Source of the DNA: Candidatus Caenarcanales bacterium
GTDB lineage: Bacteria > Cyanobacteriota > Vampirovibrionia > LMEP-6097
DNA: 64,000 bases
NCBI GenBank assembly: GCA_013216135.1
Contig: JABSOS010000002.1
Location: 84,299-148,298 of the forward strand
Direction: 5' to 3'
Part shown: positions 45,642-55,184 of the stretch, one piece after another
Layout: every line of letters begins with the position of its first letter
Numbering within the stretch: position 1 is the first letter of the stretch
Notes under the pieces: generated by a model
Told to the model about the DNA's origin: nothing
Database searches by the model: none
Seen by the model: the letters and a program-made list of their open reading frames with translations, nothing else
Translations under genes and position numbers: made by a program

Positions 45642-47999
45642 ATGAATTCTGAGTTTAGTAGTATTTTAAGTGGTCAACTTGACCTTCAAGCACAATTGGG
45701 TAAAGTAAAACCTTCTTCTGCTAGTAGAAAGGTAGCTGAAATCGTTGATTCTAATACTAATATTAAGAAAGGTGCAGGAACACCTATAAAGTCTAAAACC
45801 GATTATCAAGAAGTAATTAAAGTCAGAGAAAGCAACATAGAGCTTAAACGTCTAAACAATAGCATTAATCAGCTTGGAGAGTCACGTTCAGAGGTTTCTA
45901 GTGTTTCAAACAACTTTGACCAAGCTAAAGAAGATTTAATGACTCTAAAAAACATTTTAGAAGATGCGAAAAATGGTAACCTTGGTCCACAAACATCTTC
46001 TAAGCAAGAAGAATTTAATAAGTTAGTTAATAACTTAGATGACATAGCAAAAAATGCAAAAATCGGAGATAAAAAAGTTTTCGATGGTAATTTTAATGTA
46101 ACCATTCCTACTGGTGACGATGGAGGAGTCTCACTAGATTTAACCTATAACCCTGATGTAGTGTATGACTTACAAGCGACAGCTCAATATGAGCAGAAGG
46201 GTAGTCGAAATGCCTATGATCACTTCGGAGAAGAAGTTACTAGTAATAGTAATTACCTAGTAGTAGGTGCAAGAGATGCAAAGACATTCGGTATGGGAGA
46301 GCATAGACAACATACCAATATAGTTAACCAGATTGATGGTATGAATTATGAAGAGAAACAACTTGCACTCGATGATGGTACGATTCAAATTTTCAACAAA
46401 AATACAAATGAATCCTTTAGGCTGACAATAGGGCAAGTAGCCAGTAAAGCAGGACTAGATAAAGATGACTGGGTAAACTCACAATTCGGTGATTCAATTT
46501 CAATTGAAGGAGATAAGCTAATAGTCAGTGCCTCTAGAATTCACGGTAAAGATTCTTATGACTATAATGACAGTGACACCACTGGCGGAGCTTTTATTAT
46601 AGATATAAATGAAGTATATAACCGACATGGTTCCGTCAATGCTAGAGTAGATAGTGATGGGGTGAAATTTTTAGATACCACGCATGTTTCTGATGAAAGC
46701 TTCTTTGGAAAAGATGTTGAACTAAAAGATGGTAAAGCATACGTAAGTACTTTTAATGGTACTGGCTCAACAGTTTCTATATACAACGCCTCAACTGGTA
46801 GACTAGAAGATACCATAGAAGCACCTGAAGATTCAATTTCCTTTGGTTATGAATTAGAAGTTACTGACGACAAGTTACTTGTATCTGGCTATATAGACGA
46901 TGGTACCAATAATGGAACTGAAGTTGGTGCTGTATATGTCTATGATAAAAACGACCTTAGTGCAGATCCTAAAGTACTTAGATCACCTCTAGAGGCGCAA
47001 GGTTATCAATTTGGTAATAGCTTAGCTTCTTTTGATAATATCGTAGCCATTGGTGAGCATAAAGCAGGTCAAGGAAGAAACGTAACAAGCTCTGGTGCAG
47101 TTCATCTCTATAACACTGACACAGAAGAATTCACACAAAGTTTAGTCCCGACATCGACAACTCTTGATGCAGGTGATGAGTTTGGAAGTAAGATCTCAAT
47201 CAACGATAAGTTCATTGCTGTTTCAGCAGCTGGAGATGACGATAAAGGTCAGGATAGTGGAGCTGTATATATCTTTGATAAGGCAACTGGAGTTGAGTTA
47301 GCCAAGATTACTAATGCTGATACAGATGGCTTCGCTTCATCTATAAGTCTAGAAGGTAATAAAATTTATATCGGAGCAGAAAACCATAAGATCACCACTA
47401 CTAATAATCATGGAAGTGAAATTATTCATAATGAAGCTGGTGCAGTATTTGAATATGATCTTAGTTCACTTGAAGTATCAGATGGTCAAGAAAATAATAA
47501 TAGAAGAGTTGAACCATCAATAAATATATCAGCTGAAGATTTAGGTACTGCTGACCTTGAGAATATAGCAAATGGAGATACAAGTGCAGCTGATGAGATG
47601 ATAGCTCAAGTAGATGGTTTGCTTGCAGGTTTAGATGCTTTTAAAGGTACTGTTGATACTGCAAATAGTAAACTTGAAACTAAAATCTCAACTCTAGAAA
47701 ATCAAAAGTCTGTTGTTCTTGAGCAAAATAAAATTTTAAATGAAGCTTTTGAAAGTAAAAAAGCTACTCAAAATGAACAAAAGTTCTTTAATCCTAGAGC
47801 AGCAAAACCAGAAACAGAATCGACAGCAAGCACTAATCAAACATTAAGTAATTTCGGTACTAATCTAAATTCTTCGACAGCAAACCAACTTTCAGGCTTG
47901 ATAAGCAGTTTCATATCAAATAATTCAGCGATAGCGGCAAAAGCTCAGTCGAACTTTAATTCAAGTACTGTAATGAACTTATTGTCAGGAATAATCTAA
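45642..47999 (+). CDS. Second flagellin-like protein with a seven-bladed beta-propeller
   Basis: This 785-residue tandem paralogue of the preceding gene has the same order of parts: N-terminal block (S-N-T-N-I-K-K-G-A-G-T-P-I-K), D1-like segment (L-M-T-L-K-N-I-L-E-D-A-K-N-G-N), propeller (about residues 190-610), C-terminal helix (A-Q-V-D-G-L-L-A-G-L-D-A-F) and hydrophobic tail ending N-L-L-S-G-I-I. The propeller is very similar (G-K-D-V-x-x-x-D-G-K-A-Y-V-S-T-F-N-G-T-G-S-T in part), while blade one and the C-terminal tail differ most. The 5' leader also resembles that of the preceding gene. It ends the cluster. Confidence 0.72.
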   Translation: MNSEFSSILSGQLDLQAQLGKVKPSSASRKVAEIVDSNTNIKKGAGTPIKSKTDYQEVIKVRESNIELKRLNNSINQLGESRSEVSSVSNNFDQAKEDLMTLKNILEDAKNGNLGPQTSSKQEEFNKLVNNLDDIAKNAKIGDKKVFDGNFNVTIPTGDDGGVSLDLTYNPDVVYDLQATAQYEQKGSRNAYDHFGEEVTSNSNYLVVGARDAKTFGMGEHRQHTNIVNQIDGMNYEEKQLALDDGTIQIFNKNTNESFRLTIGQVASKAGLDKDDWVNSQFGDSISIEGDKLIVSASRIHGKDSYDYNDSDTTGGAFIIDINEVYNRHGSVNARVDSDGVKFLDTTHVSDESFFGKDVELKDGKAYVSTFNGTGSTVSIYNASTGRLEDTIEAPEDSISFGYELEVTDDKLLVSGYIDDGTNNGTEVGAVYVYDKNDLSADPKVLRSPLEAQGYQFGNSLASFDNIVAIGEHKAGQGRNVTSSGAVHLYNTDTEEFTQSLVPTSTTLDAGDEFGSKISINDKFIAVSAAGDDDKGQDSGAVYIFDKATGVELAKITNADTDGFASSISLEGNKIYIGAENHKITTTNNHGSEIIHNEAGAVFEYDLSSLEVSDGQENNNRRVEPSINISAEDLGTADLENIANGDTSAADEMIAQVDGLLAGLDAFKGTVDTANSKLETKISTLENQKSVVLEQNKILNEAFESKKATQNEQKFFNPRAAKPETESTASTNQTLSNFGTNLNSSTANQLSGLISSFISNNSAIAAKAQSNFNSSTVMNLLSGII

Positions 48000-48053
48000 G
48001 AATAGATACATATTCTTAGTCATATCCTAACTTATAAAGTATATATATCTCTT

Positions 48054-48530
48054 ATGAGACTTTTAGTCCCATTACTTTCATTCATATTTGCATTGATTTT
48101 AACGTCAATGTCTCCTTGTTTTGCATATAGACATAAGCTTGCGAGCATAAAGTTTATCGATTTACCGAGTTCAACAGAAAAAGATAACTCAATAGAGTCT
48201 ATTCAAATCAAAGATAGAAATAAAATTGAACAGAAAAAGACTAAAAGTAAACATAAAAAGCTAAAAAGACGCAGATCTAAAGTAGCTTCAGCCCAGAAAC
48301 TTGGTCCAGTGACTGTAGATGTAAAGGTTAACCCTTTAAACAGAAGAAGAAATCAAGCTAGTTTCAATTTAGATTTAATTGAGTCCTATGAAATCATGAC
48401 TCATAAAAAGAAAGCTACGTATCATCTAGTAAGCTGGAAAGATATAAAGAAGTTAAGATCTTATATCTCAATGGATAAAGTTAATTCTTTAATAGCAACT
48501 GTTAAAGGTGAATTTAAAGAAGTAGAATAG
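48054..48530 (+). CDS. Small secreted basic protein
   Basis: This 158-residue protein has a signal peptide (about residues 1-24, ending C-F-A-Y) followed by a highly Lys/Arg-rich region (residues about 55-85, K-T-K-S-K-H-K-K-L-K-R-R-R) and a small C-terminal domain. The positive charge suggests binding to nucleic acid or an acidic surface polymer. The last 70 bases overlap the 3' end of murI on the opposite strand. No family is recognised. Confidence 0.6.
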   Translation: MRLLVPLLSFIFALILTSMSPCFAYRHKLASIKFIDLPSSTEKDNSIESIQIKDRNKIEQKKTKSKHKKLKRRRSKVASAQKLGPVTVDVKVNPLNRRRNQASFNLDLIESYEIMTHKKKATYHLVSWKDIKKLRSYISMDKVNSLIATVKGEFKEVE

Positions 48531-49222
48531 GCATTTATTTTAAAATTTGATTTTTTTAGAGAACTCTCAATAAAGCTTTCAATATTTTCTAATTTAAATA
48601 AATCATAAAGTGCTTTTGCAGGGTTTACTAAAGGAGTATCAAGCTTTTTCTTTAAATCATTTTCAAGTAAAGCATAGTGAGTGCAACCTAGAATAATTTT
48701 TGTTTCTCTATCAAGTTCTAGCCTATTTAAATATTCATGTAAAATCATATTTACCGCTTCTTCATTCTTTTCTTCTTCAATTAAAGGAACAATCTTAGGG
48801 CAAGCTATAGGAATAATATTTTCCCTCCAGTTAAGAAACTTCTTAGACTTAATATTGGCTTCAGTAGCTAAATAAATATATTTTTTCGCTTGGTCTGAAT
48901 TAAAGAAGTTCTGCATTGCAGCAAAGAGATTCAAACTTTTAAAATTATAAATACTTAGATCTAAATCCTCAAAAAGATTTGAGCTGGTATTACAAGCTGA
49001 AATAAAAAAATCAGCTTCTTTATTATCAGCAAAGTGAGCGAAATCATAGACATAGGACTTCAAATCCTCTTCAGACCTCGCTCCATATGGCGCTCTTAAA
49101 GTATCAGCGATATAAAAGCACTCAAGATTAAGGTGAGCAGGGTAATCTTTCATTAAGTTCTCTAAGAAGACCTTGAGAACGGATAAGCCACCAAGCCCAG
49201 AGTCATAGAAAGCTAACTTCAT
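48461..49222 (-). CDS. murI: Glutamate racemase
   Basis: This 253-residue cofactor-independent racemase supplies D-glutamate for peptidoglycan. The two catalytic Cys sites are present in S-A-C-N-T-S-S and G-C-T-H-Y. The N-terminal F-Y-D-S-G-L-G-G-L-S-V-L replaces the usual F-D-S-G-x-G-G. It begins one base after the amidase stop on the same strand, a cell-wall gene pair. Confidence 0.93.
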   Translation of the reverse strand: MKLAFYDSGLGGLSVLKVFLENLMKDYPAHLNLECFYIADTLRAPYGARSEEDLKSYVYDFAHFADNKEADFFISACNTSSNLFEDLDLSIYNFKSLNLFAAMQNFFNSDQAKKYIYLATEANIKSKKFLNWRENIIPIACPKIVPLIEEEKNEEAVNMILHEYLNRLELDRETKIILGCTHYALLENDLKKKLDTPLVNPAKALYDLFKLENIESFIESSLKKSNFKINAYSTSLNSPLTVAIKELTLSIEI

Positions 49223-49223
49223 A

Positions 49224-50957
49224 TTACTTATTTAAATATTTTATAATTCCAGCAGCTACGCCCTTTGCGAGCTTATCCTGATAAGAATCTGAAACTAGCT
49301 TCTTACGCTCATGCTTATTTGTCATAAAGCCAAGCTCAAGTAAAACAGAAGGTGCTCTTGTATACTTACAGACCCAGAAAGCAGCTTTTCTAATATTTCT
49401 ATTCGGCATACCGACTTTATCTAAAAGCTCTTTATGCATAACTTTAGCTACTTGGTAGCCATTACGTGAGTAATAATAAGTCTGTAAACCATCCATATCT
49501 GGATTAGTAGCTATAGCATTTACATGAACTGAAACAAAAAGATTAGGAGTAATACTCTTCGAGATTTCAACTCTTTCAGCTAAAGAAATAAAACGATCTT
49601 CAGATCTAGTCATATAGACTTTTACGCCTTTTGCTTCAAGAATAGCTTTAACTTTTCTAGTAATAGACAGAGTTACATCTTTTTCATCATGCCCACCATA
49701 ACTAGCACCTGGATCATAACCACCGTGCCCAGCATCTAAAACAACTTTCTTTTCAATCTTTTTATGAGAAGGAATCCCTGATAGATCTAAATCTGAGTTC
49801 TCCTCATCACCAGCTACAGCGTCTTCTTCCTGAAGCTTAGCTGAAGCTTCATCGTTAGCATCTGCTTTAGTAGACTCTTCAGGCGCTACTACTACAGTTA
49901 AACTCTTATTATTAGAAGATTTAATAATATTAGCTTTTAAACCATTTTGTTTTAAATCAAAAACAATTCTAGTAACGGGCTTTCCTAAAGTCGCCAAACC
50001 AAATCTAACATTAGAAACGTATTGTGTTTCTCTAAACTGGTTTGCTCTTAAAGATTCTTCAAAAGCAACATCAACTAAATCCACGACAAACCTTTCAGGT
50101 TTCTTTAAGTATAAGAATTTATAATCAATGTCTTTAGATGATTCAACGATAAATACTGTCCCCTTATCCTTTCTATCGATAAGGTTCATATTAAGAAGCT
50201 TATCTTTTAAGATAGGAACAATTTTCACATCATCTGAATCAGGACCAACAACACAAAGTTCTCTTTCATTAGAACTTTGTTTAATTTCCCTCTGGTCATA
50301 ATCTTTACCACCAGCAAGAACTATTCTTACTGTAGATTTATTAAACTGGCTTACTTTTATAGATTCATAGCCAGTGCTTAGGTTTACTTTTAATGAAGAA
50401 CTTCTTAGATATGCTCCGATTAAATCAACCACAAGTCTTTCTGGGTTTTCAAGAATTAAAGAACGAACGTTAATCGGGTGATCAGCTTCTATATAAAGAT
50501 TCCCATTTTTAAACTTGACATCCTCTACTTTAGTTAGATTCACAGAAAGATTAAAGTAAATAGTTTGCCCGATATTATCAATTTTAATTTTATGAAGTAA
50601 AGCTCTATCATCAGACTGAATAACAATCCTTACGATACTTTCTTCAAACTGTGCAACTTTAACTTTTTTTATAGGACCATCATCAAGGTCATAGCTTTTA
50701 TTCTTACCTTTAAGCTCTGCATTATAAATATCAAAAACTAAACGATCAGGCTCACTATATAGTTTTTTTGCAAACTTAATAGTCGAAAAAGAATCGTGGG
50801 GAACTTTTAAAATTCCATGCTTTAAAGAAACATTCTTTATATTAATGACTTTATCAGCAGCCTTTACTTCAGAAGCCAAAAAAGAAAAGAATAGACTTAA
50901 AAAGAAGAAGCTTAAAACGCTAAATTTATTAAATGTTTTATTCGTGATCGAAATCAT
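49224..50957 (-). CDS. amiC: AMIN-domain N-acetylmuramoyl-L-alanine amidase
   Basis: This 577-residue exported amidase cuts the bond between muramic acid and the stem peptide during cell separation. It has a signal peptide (about residues 1-33), three AMIN-like beta repeats (marked by E-P-D-R-L-V-F-D-I, N-P-E-R-L-V-V-D-L and K-P-E-R-F-V-V-D-L), an acidic linker near residue 380, and a C-terminal Amidase_3 zinc domain. That domain has V-L-D-A-G-H-G-G, a Glu ligand in H-D-E-K-D, S-V-H-V-N-A and L-E-L-G-F. The tandem AMIN arrangement should target it to septal envelope polymers. The gene symbol is a family-level assignment. Confidence 0.93.
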   Translation of the reverse strand: MISITNKTFNKFSVLSFFFLSLFFSFLASEVKAADKVINIKNVSLKHGILKVPHDSFSTIKFAKKLYSEPDRLVFDIYNAELKGKNKSYDLDDGPIKKVKVAQFEESIVRIVIQSDDRALLHKIKIDNIGQTIYFNLSVNLTKVEDVKFKNGNLYIEADHPINVRSLILENPERLVVDLIGAYLRSSSLKVNLSTGYESIKVSQFNKSTVRIVLAGGKDYDQREIKQSSNERELCVVGPDSDDVKIVPILKDKLLNMNLIDRKDKGTVFIVESSKDIDYKFLYLKKPERFVVDLVDVAFEESLRANQFRETQYVSNVRFGLATLGKPVTRIVFDLKQNGLKANIIKSSNNKSLTVVVAPEESTKADANDEASAKLQEEDAVAGDEENSDLDLSGIPSHKKIEKKVVLDAGHGGYDPGASYGGHDEKDVTLSITRKVKAILEAKGVKVYMTRSEDRFISLAERVEISKSITPNLFVSVHVNAIATNPDMDGLQTYYYSRNGYQVAKVMHKELLDKVGMPNRNIRKAAFWVCKYTRAPSVLLELGFMTNKHERKKLVSDSYQDKLAKGVAAGIIKYLNK

Positions 50958-51048
50958 AAGTTAAGTTAAGTATACCTACTAGCAATATTATGACATTATA
51001 TTGCTAACTAGAAAATAGAATACTTCATTACTGCTAAAATTTAGCTAA

Positions 51049-52209
51049 ATGCAAGGAAATATTAAGATAGCAATAATAGGTAGTACAGGATACACTGGAG
51101 TAAAATTAATCGAATTACTCCTAGACCACCCACTTGCAGAAATAGTTTATGTCTCTAGTGAACAATATGCCACTCAAAAATTCTCAGAAGTTTACCCTGC
51201 ATTTTTAGGTGAATTTGATTTAGAGTGCAAGCCCTATCAAGAAATTGAAGATGAAGCTTTAAGTAAAAAAAGCATAGACCTAATATTTTTTGCAACACCG
51301 AATGGCATAGCACTTAAAAGTGCTTATAAATTTATCGAAGCCGAAATCGATGTAATTGACTTGAGTGCTGACTACAGATTTAAAGATCTTGATACGCATT
51401 TTAAATACTATCAGCTTGAAAGGCACAAAAAAGATATCAACTTAGTAAAGAATGCAATTTATGGTTTACCAGAAACTAATAAAAGTAAAATTTTAGAAGC
51501 GAAAAAATCCAACCCAGAATCAGGAACTTTAATTGCAAACCCGGGCTGCTACCCTACAGCTTCTTCTCTTAGCCTTTTACCATTTTTTGATTTTAATAAG
51601 AAACTTAAATCTGAAAATAAAGAAGAAATTTTTGATTTATCAAATATAATCATAGACGCAAAATCTGGTGCAAGTGGAGCGGGCAGGAAAGCTTCAACCG
51701 CAACGCTTTACACAGAGGTAAACGAATCATTTAAACCATATAACCTTGCTCATAAACATAGACATAATCCTGAGATTGAAGAGTTTTTATCAAGTTTTAG
51801 TAATGAGAAAATCACACTACTTTTCTCACCTCATTTAGTTCCTATGAGCTCAGGAATTTTAGCAACAAGCTATCTAAGTTTAAATTTAACAGCTTTTGAA
51901 AAGTTAGAAAGTAATACTAGTAAAGATCATATAAACTCATTTATCAAAAAAGTTGTTATGGATTTTTATCAAGATTCTAAGTTTGTACAAATTTTAGATG
52001 AAGGAGTCTATCCTAATACTGCGTGGGTAAAAGGTACGAATAAGGTTCAAATACAAACAGAGTTTGATCAAGAGAGTTCTAGAGTAATTTCAGTTGCTGC
52101 AATTGATAATACTGTCAAAGGTGCAGCTGGTCAGGCAATCCAAAACATGAATTTACTATTTAATCTAGATGAAAGTCTAGGACTGAAACAGAAAGCAAGA
52201 ATAGTTTAA
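51049..52209 (+). CDS. argC: N-acetyl-gamma-glutamyl-phosphate reductase
   Basis: This 386-residue NADPH-dependent enzyme performs the third step of arginine synthesis. The N-terminal G-S-T-G-Y-T-G-V-K-L nucleotide motif and the catalytic Cys in A-N-P-G-C-Y-P-T-A are diagnostic, and H-R-H-N-P-E-I supplies a catalytic His. The protein is somewhat longer than usual because of small insertions near residues 180-200. No other arg gene lies beside it; it is divergent from the amidase. Confidence 0.95.
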   Translation: MQGNIKIAIIGSTGYTGVKLIELLLDHPLAEIVYVSSEQYATQKFSEVYPAFLGEFDLECKPYQEIEDEALSKKSIDLIFFATPNGIALKSAYKFIEAEIDVIDLSADYRFKDLDTHFKYYQLERHKKDINLVKNAIYGLPETNKSKILEAKKSNPESGTLIANPGCYPTASSLSLLPFFDFNKKLKSENKEEIFDLSNIIIDAKSGASGAGRKASTATLYTEVNESFKPYNLAHKHRHNPEIEEFLSSFSNEKITLLFSPHLVPMSSGILATSYLSLNLTAFEKLESNTSKDHINSFIKKVVMDFYQDSKFVQILDEGVYPNTAWVKGTNKVQIQTEFDQESSRVISVAAIDNTVKGAAGQAIQNMNLLFNLDESLGLKQKARIV

Positions 52210-52455
52210 AAAAATTCAAAAAATTCATTAATTTAATATTTCCCTTAACCATCTCTTAATACAAAGTTGCTATTTTGAATTTGTGGATGGTGCAGCTATA
52301 AACTTCAGGGGGAGTTATAGCAATTGAATATTTTTACAGGTAATTAATATTACTTGTTATCGTTTTTTATCAGTCTAGTACTGAAAAATCAGGGCGTGAG
52401 TTAATTCAGATCACATATACATAATATAGTAAACGCTAACAAAAGTGGAGTACAT
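52210..52455 (+). promoter_or_regulatory. 246-bp leader with an orphan strong ribosome site
   Basis: No normal gene is present. At 52308-52313 a GGGGGA motif, of the same kind that precedes the flagellin-like genes, lies about 10 bases before a TTG that opens a seven-codon frame (52324-52347). A small dyad GTAAT/ATTAC follows. The GTGGAG ribosome site of the next gene is at the end. The long leader may regulate the 52456 gene, but no known riboswitch is recognised. Confidence 0.3.
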
Positions 52456-53772
52456 ATGGGCAATATAACTAACTGTGAGCAGGATGCTTGCGACTACTTC
52501 GTGGTGGAAGTAAAAGAAGAAAGTAGACCTTTCTATGATGAAGAATCGTTTTTAAATAGGGAAATAGAATTTTTAGAGGAGAAATCAAATAGGGATAACA
52601 TAAACAAAAATAAGCTGGAGAAAGAAGAAGGAGAGCATATGGTAGCACTATGCAGCAAAGATAAGGTAAAGGAAGATATCGAACTTTGCTTAGTTGACTC
52701 AGCATTTGCAAATGTTGTAGAACATGGCTTCTATACTAATGATTTATTTGCTTTAAATGGCAATATATATTCAGAGGAAGAAATGGCTTCAGCACTTGAT
52801 CTTACCGAGTTATATATTATTAATCAATCCAGCTATGCAATAAAGATGTTCATAGTAGATAGATTGAAAATATATCAAAAATTTAAATTTGACATAAAAG
52901 CTGTTATACAGCTAGTTAGTTCGATTTTAATAAATATTGATGCACAGCTAGGATACGATGATATTGAAACATCTTTAAACAGTGATTTTCAAAACATAGT
53001 ATCAGCAAACATCTATTATAAAGATTTACAAGAATTAGAACTCTCAGCACTGATGTGGATAAGCTTAAGTGAAAGAGAGAGAACTATTGTACAAAAGGAG
53101 ATATATAAAATTCAAAGAACTGATTTCTTATATTTTGAACATAGTAAAGAAATAAATATTGAAGGAATTGATAAGTTTGAATTAATCGTCAAAAACAAAA
53201 ACACTGTTGAGATAAAGGACATGGAAACAAATTTCTACCTAAGCTCTCTTGAGCTTGAGTTTGAAACTTTTGCAAATAAAAATCCATTTTTATTAACAGA
53301 ACAAGAATTAAACTCATCACTAGAAATAGCTGAGCTTACTGTAACTCAATATCATACACAAGAAGAACTAAAAGAAAGACTGAAAATACTAGCTAAACAA
53401 AAACATATTAATGGAGAACATATAGTATCTGTATTTCAGTCTGCAATTCGTATTCTAAAAAAAGCTGAAGCTAAAATTGACGTTAACTGGCATTTAGCAA
53501 AACTTTTAAATAAAATAGCTTTCGAAAACTATTTTGAACTTTTAGATAATGAAATCAAATTCTCTTTAGTAAATCAAATCTGTATGAATGATACAACAAA
53601 GTCAATCATAAAAAAACAACTTAAAACAGCGAACTTTAAACTCGCTAAACAAAAAGGTTATCTTTGTAGTGAATACTCGAACAGCAAATACAATGAGTAT
53701 TTTTTCAAAGAAGAATTTTTATTTAAGGTTTTCACCAATCAAGAAACTAAAACACAGCTCCATACTCGCTAA
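52456..53772 (+). CDS. Hypothetical large helical protein
   Basis: This 438-residue protein has no signal peptide or membrane segment. It is acidic and mostly helical. Two stretches share the pattern E-L-x-x-[AS]-L-[DE]-[LI]-[AT]-E-L (around residues 110 and 290), each followed by a similar helical region (A-I-K-M-F-I-V-D-R-L-K; L-K-E-R-L-K-I-L), hinting at an internal duplication. The ATG has a GTGGAG ribosome site. No family is recognised. It converges on ctpA with five bases between the stops. Confidence 0.55.
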   Translation: MGNITNCEQDACDYFVVEVKEESRPFYDEESFLNREIEFLEEKSNRDNINKNKLEKEEGEHMVALCSKDKVKEDIELCLVDSAFANVVEHGFYTNDLFALNGNIYSEEEMASALDLTELYIINQSSYAIKMFIVDRLKIYQKFKFDIKAVIQLVSSILINIDAQLGYDDIETSLNSDFQNIVSANIYYKDLQELELSALMWISLSERERTIVQKEIYKIQRTDFLYFEHSKEINIEGIDKFELIVKNKNTVEIKDMETNFYLSSLELEFETFANKNPFLLTEQELNSSLEIAELTVTQYHTQEELKERLKILAKQKHINGEHIVSVFQSAIRILKKAEAKIDVNWHLAKLLNKIAFENYFELLDNEIKFSLVNQICMNDTTKSIIKKQLKTANFKLAKQKGYLCSEYSNSKYNEYFFKEEFLFKVFTNQETKTQLHTR

Positions 53773-53777
53773 CTACC

Positions 53778-55166
53778 TCAATCAACCAACTTAGTTTCTT
53801 GATTGGCTTTTTTATCATTAGAATCTTTAGACTTTTCTTTTTTAGCTTCAAGCTCTAAATCAAAAAGAGCGATTTGATCTAAAACAGAAGAGTCTAATTC
53901 TTTTAAGCCATACTTTCCTTCTTTTAGGATCTGAACAGCTTTCATTAATTGTTTATCCTTAGCATCAGAAGGCTCTCTAGTACCAAATGGTTCATTAATA
54001 TCAAAGAACCATGGTCCTCTACTATTTTCATAATCAATCTTTTCTAAAGCTACTTCATAGTCAGGTTTAATACCGACTTTATTAATATCGGTTTTATCTG
54101 GAGTTAAGTACTTAGCGATAGTAACATTGATACCGCTACCATCTTTAAGTTTATTAATCGCTTGAACTAAACCTTTCCCGAAAGTAGTAGAACCCACAAG
54201 AATAGCTCTATGATTATCTCTAAGTGCGCCGCTAAAGATTTCACTAGCACTTGCACTACTACCATTAATTAAAACAGCCATAGGTTTATCTGTCGTAATA
54301 ACCTTTCTAGCTTTAAAAGAGCTTACATAGTTTTCTTTATTAACAGTACTTACGATAACGCCATCTTCTAGAAACATATCAGAGATTACCATAGCGTTAT
54401 TTAAAAGTCCCCCAGGGTTATTTCGTAAATCCACTATATAAGCTTTAGCTTTTTTATCAAGTTTATTAATCGCTGCAAGTAGCTCACCTACTGTATCTTT
54501 AGAAATAAAAGTACTTAAACGAATATAAGCAATATCATCAAAAATAATCTTAGCTTGACCATCAGGAATTGATTTAATCGGAATTCTATCTCTTTTTATA
54601 GTCTTCGTTAACTTCTCTTTTTCTCTCTGGATGGTAAGGGTGACTTCAGTTCCTACAGGACCTCGAATTTTTTTAGCTGCTTCTTCTATAGATAAGCCAG
54701 AAGTATTTTCACCATTAATTTCGATGATTAAATCATTAGGTCTAAGATCAGCATTTGCACCTGGAGTTCCAGAAATAGGAGCTATGACTATAACTCTCTG
54801 TTCTTTATCTAAACCTATCTGAATACCAACACCAGTAAGCTCAGCTTCAATAGAAGTCTTTTCTTCTTTAAAGGATTCTTTATCTAGGAAACGAGTGTAT
54901 CTATCTCCGAGGCTAGCTACCATCGTTTCTATAGCTTTATAAACATCTTTATCATTTTCAAAATACTCATCATAACGGTGACGCCAGATACCCCAGTCCT
55001 GCGAGTTAAAACTAGAATCGACATAATCTTTATCTATAATCTGCCAAACTCTATCATAGAGCTGGATATATTTATCTTTTTCACTAGTTTCTGAGATTGC
55101 AGGTAAAAATAACTGCAAAGAAATTATGGCAATAAAAAATATGCGTATCGCTTTAGAATTGTTCAC
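53778..55166 (-). CDS. ctpA: C-terminal processing peptidase (S41)
   Basis: This 462-residue exported serine protease has a signal peptide, a PDZ domain (about residues 115-195, G-V-G-I-Q-I-G-L-D) and an S41 catalytic domain. The nucleophile lies in N-G-S-S-A-S-A-S-E-I-F-S-G-A, and the general-base Lys in T-F-G-K-G-L-V-Q. CtpA-type enzymes trim C-termini of envelope proteins or degrade cell-wall hydrolases. The start is GTG at 55166. The Lys/Asp-rich C-terminal tail ends at TGA, with TAG three codons on. The gene follows a small membrane-protein gene on the same strand. Confidence 0.95.
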   Translation of the reverse strand: MNNSKAIRIFFIAIISLQLFLPAISETSEKDKYIQLYDRVWQIIDKDYVDSSFNSQDWGIWRHRYDEYFENDKDVYKAIETMVASLGDRYTRFLDKESFKEEKTSIEAELTGVGIQIGLDKEQRVIVIAPISGTPGANADLRPNDLIIEINGENTSGLSIEEAAKKIRGPVGTEVTLTIQREKEKLTKTIKRDRIPIKSIPDGQAKIIFDDIAYIRLSTFISKDTVGELLAAINKLDKKAKAYIVDLRNNPGGLLNNAMVISDMFLEDGVIVSTVNKENYVSSFKARKVITTDKPMAVLINGSSASASEIFSGALRDNHRAILVGSTTFGKGLVQAINKLKDGSGINVTIAKYLTPDKTDINKVGIKPDYEVALEKIDYENSRGPWFFDINEPFGTREPSDAKDKQLMKAVQILKEGKYGLKELDSSVLDQIALFDLELEAKKEKSKDSNDKKANQETKLVD

Positions 55167-55184
55167 TAACTACTATTTTATCAG

